Below are positions 9,051-17,669 of a stretch of DNA of 64,000 nt, piece by piece. The notes under the pieces are model-generated. The model did no database searches. It saw nothing but the letters and a program-made list of their open reading frames with translations, and had not been told where the DNA came from. A program made the position numbers and the translations under genes. Source of the DNA: Microbacteriaceae bacterium X2B (GTDB taxonomy: Bacteria; Actinomycetota; Actinomycetes; Actinomycetales; Microbacteriaceae); assembly GCA_005502445.1 (NCBI GenBank), contig SCPB01000001.1, forward strand, positions 62,001 to 126,000, in the 5' to 3' direction. Numbering within the stretch: position 1 is the first letter of the stretch; the number at the start of each line of letters is the position of its first letter.

Positions 9051-9126
9051 GCCGCCTTAGCTCAGTCGGCAGAGCGATTCACTCGTAATGAATAGGTCGT
9101 GGGTTCGATTCCCACAGGCGGCCCCA
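9051..9126 (+). tRNA. tRNA-Thr (anticodon CGU)
   Basis: A full cloverleaf can be drawn. The acceptor stem GCCGCCT pairs with AGGCGGC, the D arm contains AGCTCAGTCGGCAGAGC, the anticodon stem ATTCA/TGAAT closes a loop with anticodon CGT, and the T arm carries GGTTCGATTCC. The encoded CCA is at 9124-9126. It reads ACG codons. It lies about 120 bases after the hydrolase gene. Confidence 0.95.
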
Positions 9127-9177
9127 CTGATTCATCCGCGTCGCGCCGCGCACGCGTGCAGCGATCCGGGAGGCGCG

Positions 9178-10155
9178 ATGACCGCTCGCGGCGACGCGCT
9201 GTCGTTCGCCATCGCGAGCGTCACGACCGTCATCGCCGGGGTCGGCGTCGCCGCGCAGCACCGCATCAACGGCGACCTGGGCCAGCGCATAGACGACGGC
9301 TTCACCGCCGCGCTCCTCTCGTTCTCCTCCGGGCTCGTCATCCTGCTCCTCGCCGTCGCGCTGTCGCCGAAGGGCCGGGAGGGCCTCCGCGCGATCCGCC
9401 CGCTGGTCGCGTCGGGCGAGCTGCCATGGTGGATGCTCCTGGGCGGGCTCGGCGGAGCGTTCATGGTGCTCGGCCAGGGCCTCGTGGCGGGCATCCTCGG
9501 GGTCGCGATCTTCACCGTCGCGACGGTGACCGGGCAGACGGCGATGGGACTCTGGATCGACGCGACGGGCTTCGCGGGCGCTCGGCGGGCATCCGTGAGC
9601 AGGCAGCGCCTCGTCGGCGCCCTCATCACCCTCGTCGCGGTCGCGGTCGCGGTCGGCCCCGAGCTCGGCGGGCGGGTTCCGTTCGCGGCGGTCCTGCTGC
9701 CGCTGCTCGCCGGTCTCGGCGTGGGCCTGCAGGCAGCCGTCAACGGTCGGGTGCGCGTGGCGACCGGGTCTCCGCTCGCGGCCACGACGGTGAACTTCGT
9801 CGTGGGTACCTCGGCGCTCGCCGTCGCGACGGCCGTGCACCTTGCCGTGTCGGGACTGCCCGAGGCGCTGCCGAGCGAGCCGTGGCTCTATCTCGGCGGA
9901 GCGCTGGGCGCGGTGTTCATCGCCATTCAGACGATAACCGTCGCCCGCATCGGCGTGCTCGTTCTCGGGCTGTGCCTCGTGGCGGGGCAACTCGTCGGCG
10001 CTCTCGTCTTCGACCTCGTCGCGCCGATCGGGGTGCCGACGACGACGGCGACCGCGATCGGGGCCGTTCTCACCCTCGTCGGTGTGCTCGTCGCGACGGC
10101 GCCGGGTCGACGCCGAGGTCCGCCGTCAACGGCCCGGGCCGACGCTCAGGCATAG
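9178..10155 (+). CDS. DMT-superfamily transporter of the DUF606/YdcZ type
   Basis: An integral membrane protein of 325 residues with about ten predicted hydrophobic helices in two similar halves of roughly 150 residues each, as in tandem DUF606 (YdcZ/EamA-like) proteins. The sequence VAAQHRINGDLGQRI in the first half and GLQAAVNGRVRVATGSPL in the second are the repeated signature of that family. The ATG at 9178 is used because an upstream in-frame start would run into the tRNA. The substrate is unknown. No Shine-Dalgarno stronger than GGAGGCGCG is seen. Confidence 0.8.
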   Translation: MTARGDALSFAIASVTTVIAGVGVAAQHRINGDLGQRIDDGFTAALLSFSSGLVILLLAVALSPKGREGLRAIRPLVASGELPWWMLLGGLGGAFMVLGQGLVAGILGVAIFTVATVTGQTAMGLWIDATGFAGARRASVSRQRLVGALITLVAVAVAVGPELGGRVPFAAVLLPLLAGLGVGLQAAVNGRVRVATGSPLAATTVNFVVGTSALAVATAVHLAVSGLPEALPSEPWLYLGGALGAVFIAIQTITVARIGVLVLGLCLVAGQLVGALVFDLVAPIGVPTTTATAIGAVLTLVGVLVATAPGRRRGPPSTARADAQA

Positions 10156-10179
10156 GCTGACGCGTGCCCGGGCCGACGC

Positions 10180-10761
10180 TCAGAAGTAGGCCGAGCGCGG
10201 CTCCGGCGCCACGCGCGCGACGACGGGCAGCGCGCGCGCGACGGCCGTGTCGATGCGCTCCTGCAGCTCGACGTTCGACACGCGGTAGTCGGTGAAGTCC
10301 GCGTCGGAGGCGTAGATGCCGTTCGGCAGGGTCAGCGACTGGAAGAAGCCGAACAGGGGCCGCAACTGGTGCTCGATCATGAGCCCGTGCCTCTCGCTGC
10401 CGCCCGTGGCCGCGAGCAGCACGGGCGTGCCGACGAGCGAGTACTGCTCGACGAAGTCGAAGAGATGCTTGAACAGCCCCGTGTACGAGGCGCGGTAGAC
10501 CGGGCTCGCCACGACGAGGAGGTCGGCCGTCTCGATGCGGTGCAGCGCGTCGTGCACCGACGGGGGCAGCGCGCTGCGCTGCACGGTGCCCGCGAGCCCG
10601 GGGCCGATGCGGTCGATCTCGACCAAGTGGGTGTCGGCGACGCGCTCGCGGGCGACCACGCCGAGGATGTTCTCGACGAGCGCCGTCGTCTTCGAGGGCG
10701 AATGCGTGCTCCCCGAGACCCCCACGACGGAGAGCGGTCGGTCGATCGTCAACTCAGGCAT
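10180..10761 (-). CDS. NADPH-dependent FMN reductase
   Basis: A flavodoxin-fold reductase of 193 residues. It begins with VVGVSGSTHSPSKT, the FMN phosphate loop, and has the second flavin segment VVASPVYRASYTGLFKHLFD and LLAATGGSERH. Together these match SsuE/MsuE-like NAD(P)H:FMN reductases, which supply reduced FMN to two-component monooxygenases. The ATG at 10761 (MPELTIDRP) is preferred to an upstream in-frame GTG. The FMN-dependent monooxygenase at 13795 is a plausible partner in desulfurisation or related oxygenation. Confidence 0.85.
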   Translation of the reverse strand: MPELTIDRPLSVVGVSGSTHSPSKTTALVENILGVVARERVADTHLVEIDRIGPGLAGTVQRSALPPSVHDALHRIETADLLVVASPVYRASYTGLFKHLFDFVEQYSLVGTPVLLAATGGSERHGLMIEHQLRPLFGFFQSLTLPNGIYASDADFTDYRVSNVELQERIDTAVARALPVVARVAPEPRSAYF

Positions 10762-10872
10762 GGTGAGCACGATAGGCGCAGCCGCGGGGCGCTTCCAGCC
10801 GCGTCGTCACGCGACGACCATCGGCGTAACCAGATGACGCACGGTGACCGTTCGTGACGGCGCGCGGATGCC

Positions 10873-10908
10873 GACGGCCCGCCCGGAGGAGACTCCGGGC
10901 GGGCCGTC
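10873..10908 (-). terminator. Rho-independent-like terminator after metNIQ
   Basis: A perfect 15-base-pair stem (GACGGCCCGCCCGGA with its complement) closes a six-base loop just downstream of the metQ stop codon. There is no long T run, as is often the case in high-GC Actinobacteria. Confidence 0.75.
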
Positions 10909-10920
10909 GAGGGTGCCGCG

Positions 10921-11838
10921 TCAGTCGGCGTCGAGGGGCAGCAGGATGCCCTTCACGCGCTCGTCGGTGGCGAGGAACTCCTGCACGGCCGGGTCTTGGA
11001 ACGCGGCGATGAGGGCCTTGATGTTGTCGGTCTCGAGGTAGTCCGTGCCGACCGTCAGCTGGCCGGCGAACTCGTCGGGGGCCGGCGGGGCGAAGATCTG
11101 CTGCTCGAGCGGGATGCCCGCCGCGAGGTAGTACTCGGTGTAGCCCACTGCGGCGTCGATGTCGGGAAGAGCCCGCGACTGCGCGGCGAAGTCGAGGAGC
11201 ACGAACTTCAGGTTCTTCGGGTTCTCGACCACGTCATCCTGCGTCGCCGAGGCCTTGTCGATGCCGTCGCGCAGCGTGATGAGGCCGGCGCGCTCGAGCA
11301 CCCAGAGGCCCTGGGCCTCGTTGGCCGGGTCGGAGTACAGCGACACGGTGCCGCCCTCGGGGATCTCGTCGATCGAGCCGTGCTTCTCGGACCACACGCC
11401 GAAGCCCCAGCGGAAGACGGGCGTGGCCGCCGTCTCGCGGAAGTCGGGGTTGGCCTGCAGCACCTGACCGAGCCAGAGCTCGTGCTGGTACACCGTCGCG
11501 GCGATCTCGCCCTCGCTCACCGCGCGGTTGATCGTGTTGCTGTCGCTCAGGCCGCGGAAGTCGACCGTGATGCCGTACTTCGGGGCGACCTCGTCGGCGA
11601 CGAACTGCACGAGCGCCTGCTCGGCGGCGTTGCCCTCGGCCGTCGCGACGACGAGCGTGGCGCCGGGGATCTCGTTGGGCGAGCGCGAATCGTTCAGCTG
11701 CGGCACGACGATCGCGGCGGCCGTGGCGAGGGCGACGACGGCGCCTCCGGCGATCCAGGGCCAGCGGCGGCGGCGGCGCAGCTCGAAGCCGCTCTCGGGG
11801 GCCGACTCGAGGTCGGGCGAGTTCAGGGTCGTGGTCAT
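10921..11838 (-). CDS. metQ: Methionine-type ABC transporter substrate-binding protein
   Basis: An NlpA/MetQ-family binding protein of 305 residues for D/L-methionine or a related sulfur compound. After a charged N-terminus (ELRRRRRWP) it has one hydrophobic helix (WIAGGAVVALATAAAIVV), then TLVVATAEGN, the VYQHELWLGQVL segment and a C-terminal region usual for the family. There is no lipobox Cys, so it seems anchored by an uncleaved helix rather than lipid, unlike most MetQ proteins. The ATG at 11838 overlaps the metI stop (ATGA), making it the last gene of the metNIQ operon. Confidence 0.88.
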   Translation of the reverse strand: MTTTLNSPDLESAPESGFELRRRRRWPWIAGGAVVALATAAAIVVPQLNDSRSPNEIPGATLVVATAEGNAAEQALVQFVADEVAPKYGITVDFRGLSDSNTINRAVSEGEIAATVYQHELWLGQVLQANPDFRETAATPVFRWGFGVWSEKHGSIDEIPEGGTVSLYSDPANEAQGLWVLERAGLITLRDGIDKASATQDDVVENPKNLKFVLLDFAAQSRALPDIDAAVGYTEYYLAAGIPLEQQIFAPPAPDEFAGQLTVGTDYLETDNIKALIAAFQDPAVQEFLATDERVKGILLPLDAD

Positions 11839-12575
11839 GCGGGGATGCTCCTCGGGGTGTTCGCGCGATCGCGTCGCGCTCGGGGGGTGGTGGCGCGCAC
11901 GAGTCGGTCGCCCGTGAGCTGGACGACGGCGACGAGTGCGACGAGGATGACGATCGTGGCGAGCATGACGCCGTGATCGAAGCGCTGATAGCCGTAGGTG
12001 ACGGCGACGTAGCCGATGCCGCCGGCGCCGATCGTGCCCGCGATGGCCGAGTACTCGATCATCGCGATCGTGTTGATGGTCAGGCCGCCGATGATCGAGG
12101 GCACGGCCTCGCCCAACTGCACGCTCGTGACGATCTGCAGCGGCGATGCACCGGATGCCCGGGCGACGCGCACGAGCTCGACCGGAACGCTGCGCAGCGA
12201 GTTCTCGACGATGCGGGTGAAGAAGGCGATTCCCGCGATCGACATCGGCACGACCGCCGCGGCGATGCCGATGTTGGTGCCGGTGATGAAGCGCGTGAAC
12301 GGCACGATCGACGCCATGAGGATGAGGAACGGCAGCGAGCGGCCCACGCTGATCGTCCAACTGAGCGCCGTGTGCAGCGCGCGGTGCTCGATGAGCCCGC
12401 CGGGGGCGAGGTTGTGCACGAGGGCGCCGAGCGGCACTCCGACGAGCACGACGATCGCCATGACGATGCCGACCATGATGAGCGTGTCGACGAGGGCCGG
12501 CAGCACGAGCGCGGGGATCTCGAGCGGCGGCACCGTGACCGAGGCGAGGGGGCCGACGGCCAGCACGGCGCTCAT
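11835..12575 (-). CDS. metI: Methionine ABC transporter permease
   Basis: A 246-residue MetI-type permease with five to six hydrophobic segments. The ABC-permease EAA loop is visible as VELVRVARASGASPLQIV followed by QLGEAVPSIIGG. It forms the membrane channel of the methionine importer with the ATPase and binding protein encoded on either side. The ATG at 12575 overlaps the metN stop by four bases, and the 3' end overlaps metQ by four bases. Confidence 0.92.
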   Translation of the reverse strand: MSAVLAVGPLASVTVPPLEIPALVLPALVDTLIMVGIVMAIVVLVGVPLGALVHNLAPGGLIEHRALHTALSWTISVGRSLPFLILMASIVPFTRFITGTNIGIAAAVVPMSIAGIAFFTRIVENSLRSVPVELVRVARASGASPLQIVTSVQLGEAVPSIIGGLTINTIAMIEYSAIAGTIGAGGIGYVAVTYGYQRFDHGVMLATIVILVALVAVVQLTGDRLVRATTPRARRDRANTPRSIPA

Positions 12576-13639
12576 GACGCCGCCTCGAGAGCGGGTGCGC
12601 GGTCGACGGCGGTGGCCGGGATGCCCGGGCCGGCTTCGTCGACGGAGCCCGCGGCGGCGGGCTCGATCGGCCCGCCCTCGAGCCCCAGTCGGCGCAGGGC
12701 GGCGAGCGCGAGGCCGGCATCCGCGACGGCGAGTCCGATCGTGGCGTGCCCCACGGCCCGGCCGTGCACGGTCTCGATGCTCGCGCCGAGCAGGCTCACG
12801 GGCGTGCCGAGCTCGGTCGAGAGCTCGGCGATCCAGTTCGGCGGCACGGCATCCTCGCTGTACTGCACGCGCCAGGCGGTCTCGTTCGGCGCGGCGGGCA
12901 GCGCCGAACGGTACGGCCGCAGCGTCGCGCCGAGCGCCGAGTCGGGATCGCGCAGGAGGTCGACGAGCGGTCCGGCTTCGACGATGCGACCGTGATCGAG
13001 GCGGGCGACCGTGTCGGCGACGGCGAGCACGGTATCCATCTCGTGGGTGATGAACAGGATCGACAGATCGAGTTCGTCGCGCAGCTCTTTGAGCAGGGCG
13101 ACGACCGAGGCCGTCGATTCGGGGTCGAGGCCCGAGGTCGCCTCGTCCGAGAGCAACACGCTCGGGCGCAGAGCCAGGGCGCGAGCGATGCCGACGCGCT
13201 GGCGCTGCCCGCCCGAGAGCTCGTGCGGGTAGCGCTGGGCCTTGTCGAGCAACCCGACCCGGTCGAGCAGATCGCCGACGCGGCTGCGGATTCCGGCGCG
13301 CGTGACCCCGAGGTACTCGAGCGGCAGGGCGACGTTCTGCGCCACCGTGCGTCGGCTGAGCAGCCCGTCGGCCTGGAAGACCGTGCCGATGCGACGCCGG
13401 GCGAGTCGCAGCTCGCTCTCGCGCAGGCCGGTGAGCTCGTCGCCGTTGACGATGATCGACCCCGAGGTGGGCCGTTCCAGCAGGGTCGTGCACTGGGCGA
13501 GCGTGCTCTTGCCCGCCCCGCTGGGGCCGACGACCGCGGCGATCTCGCGGCTCGCCACGCCGAGGCTGAGGCTGTCGAGCACGAGAACGCCGCGCTCGGC
13601 GTCGCCGTAGCGCTTGGTCAGCTTCTCGATCTGGATCAT
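12572..13639 (-). CDS. metN: Methionine ABC transporter ATPase with NIL domain
   Basis: A 355-residue importer ATPase. Motifs in order are Walker A GPSGAGKST (about 37-45), signature LSGGQRQRV, Walker B VLLSDEATSGLD and the H-loop FITHEMD. The C-terminal 90 residues correspond to the NIL regulatory domain that senses methionine in MetN. The ATG at 13639 (MIQIEKLTKRYG) is chosen; an upstream in-frame start would add 17 residues not seen in the family. It is the first gene of metNIQ and diverges from the monooxygenase gene. Confidence 0.94.
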   Translation of the reverse strand: MIQIEKLTKRYGDAERGVLVLDSLSLGVASREIAAVVGPSGAGKSTLAQCTTLLERPTSGSIIVNGDELTGLRESELRLARRRIGTVFQADGLLSRRTVAQNVALPLEYLGVTRAGIRSRVGDLLDRVGLLDKAQRYPHELSGGQRQRVGIARALALRPSVLLSDEATSGLDPESTASVVALLKELRDELDLSILFITHEMDTVLAVADTVARLDHGRIVEAGPLVDLLRDPDSALGATLRPYRSALPAAPNETAWRVQYSEDAVPPNWIAELSTELGTPVSLLGASIETVHGRAVGHATIGLAVADAGLALAALRRLGLEGGPIEPAAAGSVDEAGPGIPATAVDRAPALEAAS

Positions 13640-13794
13640 GGTCGGCGAGCGTACGGTCGTCGACCCGCCCCGCGCATCCGCGCTCGTCACGCGGCGTCGC
13701 GCGCCGTCACGCGGCGTTGCACTCCGTCATCTCATGACGTTCGGTGACCTCGCATGACGGTCGCAGGTGCGCGCGATGGGCGCGAGGAGGCACG
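13640..13794. promoter_or_regulatory. Divergent promoter region between metN and the monooxygenase
   Basis: The 155-base gap must hold promoters in both directions. It contains a short direct repeat (GTCACGCGGCGT and GTCACGCGGCGTTG near 13687 and 13707) and several TGACG/CGTCA elements that could bind a regulator. No SAM-riboswitch-like structure is evident on the metN side. Confidence 0.4.
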
Positions 13795-15234
13795 ATGGCA
13801 GACATGCCTGACCAGAACGACAGCCCCGTGCCCGACGGCAGCGCCGCCCCCGCCCGACGGATCCGCTTCAACGCCTTCGACATGAACTGCGTCGCGCACC
13901 AGTCGTCGGGGCTCTGGCGGCACCCCGACGATCAGTCGCACCGCTACAAAGAGCTCTCGTACTGGACCGAGCTCGCCAAGCTGCTCGAGCGCGGCACCTT
14001 CGACGGCATCTTCATCGCCGACGTGCTCGGCACCTACGACGTCTACGGCGGCTCGAACGAGGCCGCCATCCGCCACGGCGCCCAAGTGCCGGTGAACGAC
14101 CCGATCCTGCTCGTCTCTGCCATGGCCGCGGCGACCGAGCACCTGGGCTTCGGGGTGACGGCGGGCACCGCCTACGAGCACCCCTACCCCTTCGCGCGCC
14201 GCATGACGACGCTCGACCACCTCACGAACGGCCGCGTCGGCTGGAACGTCGTCACGGGGTACCTGCCGAGCGCCGCGCGCAACATGGGCCACGACGACCA
14301 GCGCGAGCACGACGACCGCTACGACCACGCCGACGAGTACCTGGAGGTGCTCTACAAGCTGTGGGAGGGCTCGTGGGAGGACGACGCGGTCATCCGCGAC
14401 CGCGAGACGGGGGTGTTCACCGATCCGAGCAAGGTGCACGAGATCGGCCACCACGGCACGCACTTCACGGTGCCCGGCATCCACATCTCCGAACCCTCGC
14501 CGCAGCGCACTCCCGTCATCTACCAGGCGGGCGCATCCCCGCGCGGCATCGCCTTCGCCGCGGGCAATGCCGAGGCGATCTTCGTCGCCGCGCCGACGAA
14601 GGAGGTGCTGCGGGGCACCGTGAAGCGCATCCGCGACGCCCTCGAGGCCGCCGGTCGCGACCGCTACGCGGCGCGCATCTACACGCTCATCACCGTCATC
14701 ACCGACTCGACGCCCGAGAAGGCGCAGGCGAAGTACGCCGACTACCTGAGCTATGCGAGCCCCGAGGGCGCGCTCGTGTTCATGTCGGGCTGGATGGGCA
14801 TCGACCTCGCGCAGTACGACCTCGACGAGCCCGTCGGCAACGTCAAGAGCAACGCGATCCAGTCGGTCATCGCCAACTTCGCCGAGTCGGCCGAGCACGG
14901 CCGCGAGTTCACGGTCGGCGACATCGGCAGGCACAGCGCGATCGGCGGCCTCGGCCCGCTCATCGTCGGCTCGGGCGAGCAGATCGCCGACCAGCTGCAG
15001 GAGTGGGTCGACGAGACCGACGTCGACGGCTTCAACCTCGCCTACGCGATCACACCCGGAACCTTCGCCGACATCGTCGAGCACGTGGTCCCCGTGCTGC
15101 GCGCCCGCGGGGTGTACCCCGAGGCGTACGACGAGGGCACCCTCCGCGAGAAGCTGCACGGTCGCGGCGATCGACTGCCCGACGAGCACCAGGGGGCGCG
15201 TTTCCGCGTCGGTGCACGCGTCGCAGCGGGCTGA
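13795..15234 (+). CDS. FMN-dependent monooxygenase, NtaA/SnaA/DszA family
   Basis: A 479-residue class C flavin monooxygenase of the bacterial luciferase fold. It contains the family segments GTFDGIFIADVLGTYDVYGG, the TTLDHLTNGRVGWNVVTGY block and QAGASPRGIAFAAGNAEAIF. Such enzymes use FMNH2 from a separate reductase to oxidise chelators, sulfones or similar compounds. The ATG at 13795 has GAGGAGG upstream. Its setting beside metNIQ and near an FMN reductase suggests sulfur scavenging; the substrate itself cannot be read from the sequence. Confidence 0.88.
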   Translation: MADMPDQNDSPVPDGSAAPARRIRFNAFDMNCVAHQSSGLWRHPDDQSHRYKELSYWTELAKLLERGTFDGIFIADVLGTYDVYGGSNEAAIRHGAQVPVNDPILLVSAMAAATEHLGFGVTAGTAYEHPYPFARRMTTLDHLTNGRVGWNVVTGYLPSAARNMGHDDQREHDDRYDHADEYLEVLYKLWEGSWEDDAVIRDRETGVFTDPSKVHEIGHHGTHFTVPGIHISEPSPQRTPVIYQAGASPRGIAFAAGNAEAIFVAAPTKEVLRGTVKRIRDALEAAGRDRYAARIYTLITVITDSTPEKAQAKYADYLSYASPEGALVFMSGWMGIDLAQYDLDEPVGNVKSNAIQSVIANFAESAEHGREFTVGDIGRHSAIGGLGPLIVGSGEQIADQLQEWVDETDVDGFNLAYAITPGTFADIVEHVVPVLRARGVYPEAYDEGTLREKLHGRGDRLPDEHQGARFRVGARVAAG

Positions 15235-15256
15235 ACCGAGTCACCCGGTCGGGATG

Positions 15257-15291
15257 CGAGGGGCTCCGGCGGGTTCCGCCGGAGCCCCTCG
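15257..15291. terminator. Bidirectional terminator hairpin
   Basis: A perfect 16-base-pair stem with a GTT loop lies between the convergent monooxygenase and msrB genes and can serve both. Confidence 0.85.
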
Positions 15292-15310
15292 TTCTCGTGA
15301 TGCGGCTCGA

Positions 15311-15733
15311 CTACTCGTCGCTCGTCGTGAAGCCGAGCGCGAGCGAGTTCATGCAGTACCGGTCGCCCGTGGGCGTGCCGAAGCCGTCCGGGAAGACGTG
15401 GCCCAGGTGCGAGCCGCAGTTCGCGCAGCGCACCTCGGTGCGCACCATGCCGAGCGAGGTGTCCTCGAGCAGTTCGACGGCGTCGGGCCGCACCGACTCG
15501 TAGAAGCTCGGCCAGCCGCAGCCCGAATCGAACTTGGTGCCGGCCTGGAACAGCTCGGCGCCGCACGCGCCGCACGTGTAGATGCCGGCGCGGCTCTCGT
15601 CGAGCAGCTCGCCCGTCCAGGCGCGCTCGGTGCCGGCCTGGCGCAGCACCTGGTAGCGCTCCTCGCCGAGCTCCTCGAGCCACTCCTGCTCGGTCTTCTC
15701 GACGGCGTACGTGCCGGTCTGCCGCTCTGTCAT
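15311..15733 (-). CDS. msrB: Peptide methionine-(R)-S-oxide reductase
   Basis: This 140-residue MsrB repairs oxidised methionine in proteins using thioredoxin. Two zinc-binding CxxC pairs are present (TCGACG and RCANCG), along with the GCGWPSFYE substrate motif and the catalytic RYCMNSLAL Cys near the C-terminus. The ATG at 15733 gives the usual family length. Its proximity to metNIQ fits a general methionine and sulfur neighbourhood. Confidence 0.95.
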   Translation of the reverse strand: MTERQTGTYAVEKTEQEWLEELGEERYQVLRQAGTERAWTGELLDESRAGIYTCGACGAELFQAGTKFDSGCGWPSFYESVRPDAVELLEDTSLGMVRTEVRCANCGSHLGHVFPDGFGTPTGDRYCMNSLALGFTTSDE

Positions 15734-15793
15734 GGTGTCGTCTCTCCCTCTCGCCGCACCGGCGATCGTCTGCCCCTCATTAAACTCGACGCC

Positions 15794-16297
15794 GTGGCCG
15801 ACTCTTCCCCGATCCAGCGAACCTGGAGTCAGATGACGGCGGATGACGTCTTCGAGATCGCGGCGCTGCGCACGAGCGTGTTCTACCTCGAGCAGCGCAT
15901 CGACGAGGAGGAGCTCGATCATCGCGACCGCGAGGAGTCGACGCGACACGTCTGGATCGCCGACGAGCGCGGCGCGGCCGCCTACCTGCGGGTGATCGAG
16001 AACGGTGCCGCCCACGCCGGCGATCGGGATGCCCGCCGCCTCATCGGCCGCGTGGTCACCCGCGCCGACCGGCGAGGAGAGGGCCTCAGCCGCCGCCTGC
16101 TCGAGCACGTCATCGCGCAGTTCGGGCGCGAGCCGCTCGCCCTGCACAGCCAGAGCTACATCCAGCCGCTCTACGCCGCGGTCGGCTTCCAGCCCTACGG
16201 CGAGGAGTACCTCGAGGCGGGCATCCCGCACGTCGGCATGTACCGGCCGGGCGACGGGCCCGTCCGCGCCGACGCGGACCGCGCCGCGACCGCCTGA
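15794..16297 (+). CDS. GNAT acetyltransferase, ElaA-like
   Basis: A 167-residue GCN5-type acetyltransferase. The acetyl-CoA site is seen in IGRVVTRADRRGEGLSRRLL, and ALHSQSYIQPLYAAVGFQPYG with YLEAGIPHVGM is characteristic of the ElaA subgroup. The GTG at 15794 is chosen because the preceding sequence is non-coding and the protein begins VADSSPIQRTW, as in homologues. The acceptor substrate is unknown. The msrB gene diverges upstream. Confidence 0.85.
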   Translation: MADSSPIQRTWSQMTADDVFEIAALRTSVFYLEQRIDEEELDHRDREESTRHVWIADERGAAAYLRVIENGAAHAGDRDARRLIGRVVTRADRRGEGLSRRLLEHVIAQFGREPLALHSQSYIQPLYAAVGFQPYGEEYLEAGIPHVGMYRPGDGPVRADADRAATA

Positions 16298-16325
16298 GCC
16301 CGTCCGCATCTGCCAGGATTCGAGC

Positions 16326-17300
16326 GTGAGCTCGACCGCCGAGAGGTACCGTCGCTTCGCTCGCGAGGCCGCCGAGCGCTCGCCGATCTATGCGGCGTGG
16401 TCGGCCGCGATCGCCGACGACGACGAGCTCATCGAGCTCATCGACACCCTCCCCGTCGCCGACCGGCAGCCCGTGCTCGTGCTCACGGCCGCGCGGTACT
16501 CGGGGCTGAGCCCGCGTGGCGACGTGCGCACCTGGCTCGAGGGGGAGTGGGACGCCGTCGCCGAGATCGCCTGTTCGCGCGCGACGCAGACGAACGATCC
16601 GCGCCGCACCGGGCCCCTCATCGCGGCGCTGCAGGGCATCGCGGGACCGATCGCCCTGCTCGAGGTCGGCGCTTCGGCCGGTCTCGGCCTGCTCGCCGAC
16701 CGCTACACCCACGTCTTCGCGCACCCCGACGGTGAGCGCCGCCTCGACCCGGTCGACGGGCCGTCGCCGCTCGAGCTGCGCTGCGAGCTCGGCGCGGGCG
16801 TACCGGTGCCCATGAGGATGCCCGACATCGTCTGGCGCGCCGGTCTCGATCGCAGCCCCCTGCGTCTGGATCGCGCCGACGACGAGCGCTGGCTGCGCAC
16901 CCTGGTATGGCCCGAGGAGCGCGCTCGGGCGGCCCAGCTCGACGCCGCCATCGCGATCGCGCGCGAGCACCCGGCGCACCTCGTGGCCGCCGACGCGGTC
17001 GACGGGGTGGCCGCGCTCGCCGCCCATGCCCCCACCGAGGCGACCCTCGTCGTCTGGAGCCCGGCCGTGCTCGTGTACCTGAGCCCCGATGACCGGGCGC
17101 GCTTCGCCGCGCTCGCCCGGGGGCTGCCGGGTCACTGGCTGTCGCTCGACGGACGCCGGGTGATCGCCGGGGTGGGCGAGCGGGCGGACGAGAGCCTGCC
17201 CGGCGACGACGGTGACTTCCTGCTCAGCCGCGACGGGCATCCCCTCGCTGTCGTCAGCCCGCATGGCGAGCGCATCGAGCGCTGGGTCGCGTCGTCGTGA
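16326..17300 (+). CDS. DUF2332 family protein
   Basis: This 324-residue protein matches the DUF2332 pattern: N-terminal YRRFAREAAERSPIYAAWSAAIADD, a central LLEVGASAGLGLLADRY segment resembling a nucleotide- or SAM-binding loop, and C-terminal PHGERIEWV-like end. The GASAG element and flanking region hint at a methyltransferase-like fold, but no activity has been assigned to the family that I know of. The GTG at 16326 (VSSTAERYRRF) fits the family start. It follows the GNAT gene by 28 bases. Confidence 0.75.
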   Translation: MSSTAERYRRFAREAAERSPIYAAWSAAIADDDELIELIDTLPVADRQPVLVLTAARYSGLSPRGDVRTWLEGEWDAVAEIACSRATQTNDPRRTGPLIAALQGIAGPIALLEVGASAGLGLLADRYTHVFAHPDGERRLDPVDGPSPLELRCELGAGVPVPMRMPDIVWRAGLDRSPLRLDRADDERWLRTLVWPEERARAAQLDAAIAIAREHPAHLVAADAVDGVAALAAHAPTEATLVVWSPAVLVYLSPDDRARFAALARGLPGHWLSLDGRRVIAGVGERADESLPGDDGDFLLSRDGHPLAVVSPHGERIERWVASS

Positions 17301-17346
17301 GCGCGTCGCCCGGCGCCCGGCCGCCGGTCGCGCCTAGCATTCGAGC

Positions 17347-17625
17347 GTGACCCGCGCAGACCCCTCCGCCGAAGCCGCCGACCGCATCGCGCGCGTGCTC
17401 GAGTTCGAGCGTCGCTGGTGGGGGGCGGCGACGGGGCGGAAGGAGACGAGGATCCGCCGGGAGTTCGGCTGGAGCCCCGCCCGGTACTATCAAGTGCTGA
17501 ACGCACTGCTCGACGACGACGTCGCCGTGCGATACGACCCCGTGCTGGTCGGGCGATTGCGCGAGGTGCGCGCGACTCGCGCCGAGCTGCGTCGCACGCG
17601 CCGCCCGGGCACGGGCGCCGCCTGA
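17347..17625 (+). CDS. DUF3263 protein
   Basis: A 92-residue basic protein with FERRWWGAATGRKETRIRREFGWSPARYYQVLNALLD, the DUF3263 signature of small actinobacterial proteins probably containing a helix-turn-helix. It starts with GTG at 17347. In relatives it precedes the LytR_C-domain gene, as here, where the gap is 44 bases. The function is unknown; DNA binding is an inference. Confidence 0.75.
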   Translation: MTRADPSAEAADRIARVLEFERRWWGAATGRKETRIRREFGWSPARYYQVLNALLDDDVAVRYDPVLVGRLREVRATRAELRRTRRPGTGAA

Positions 17626-17669
17626 CACCGCCCGAATCCGCACCCACAGCCCCGGAGGCAGCCGACAGC

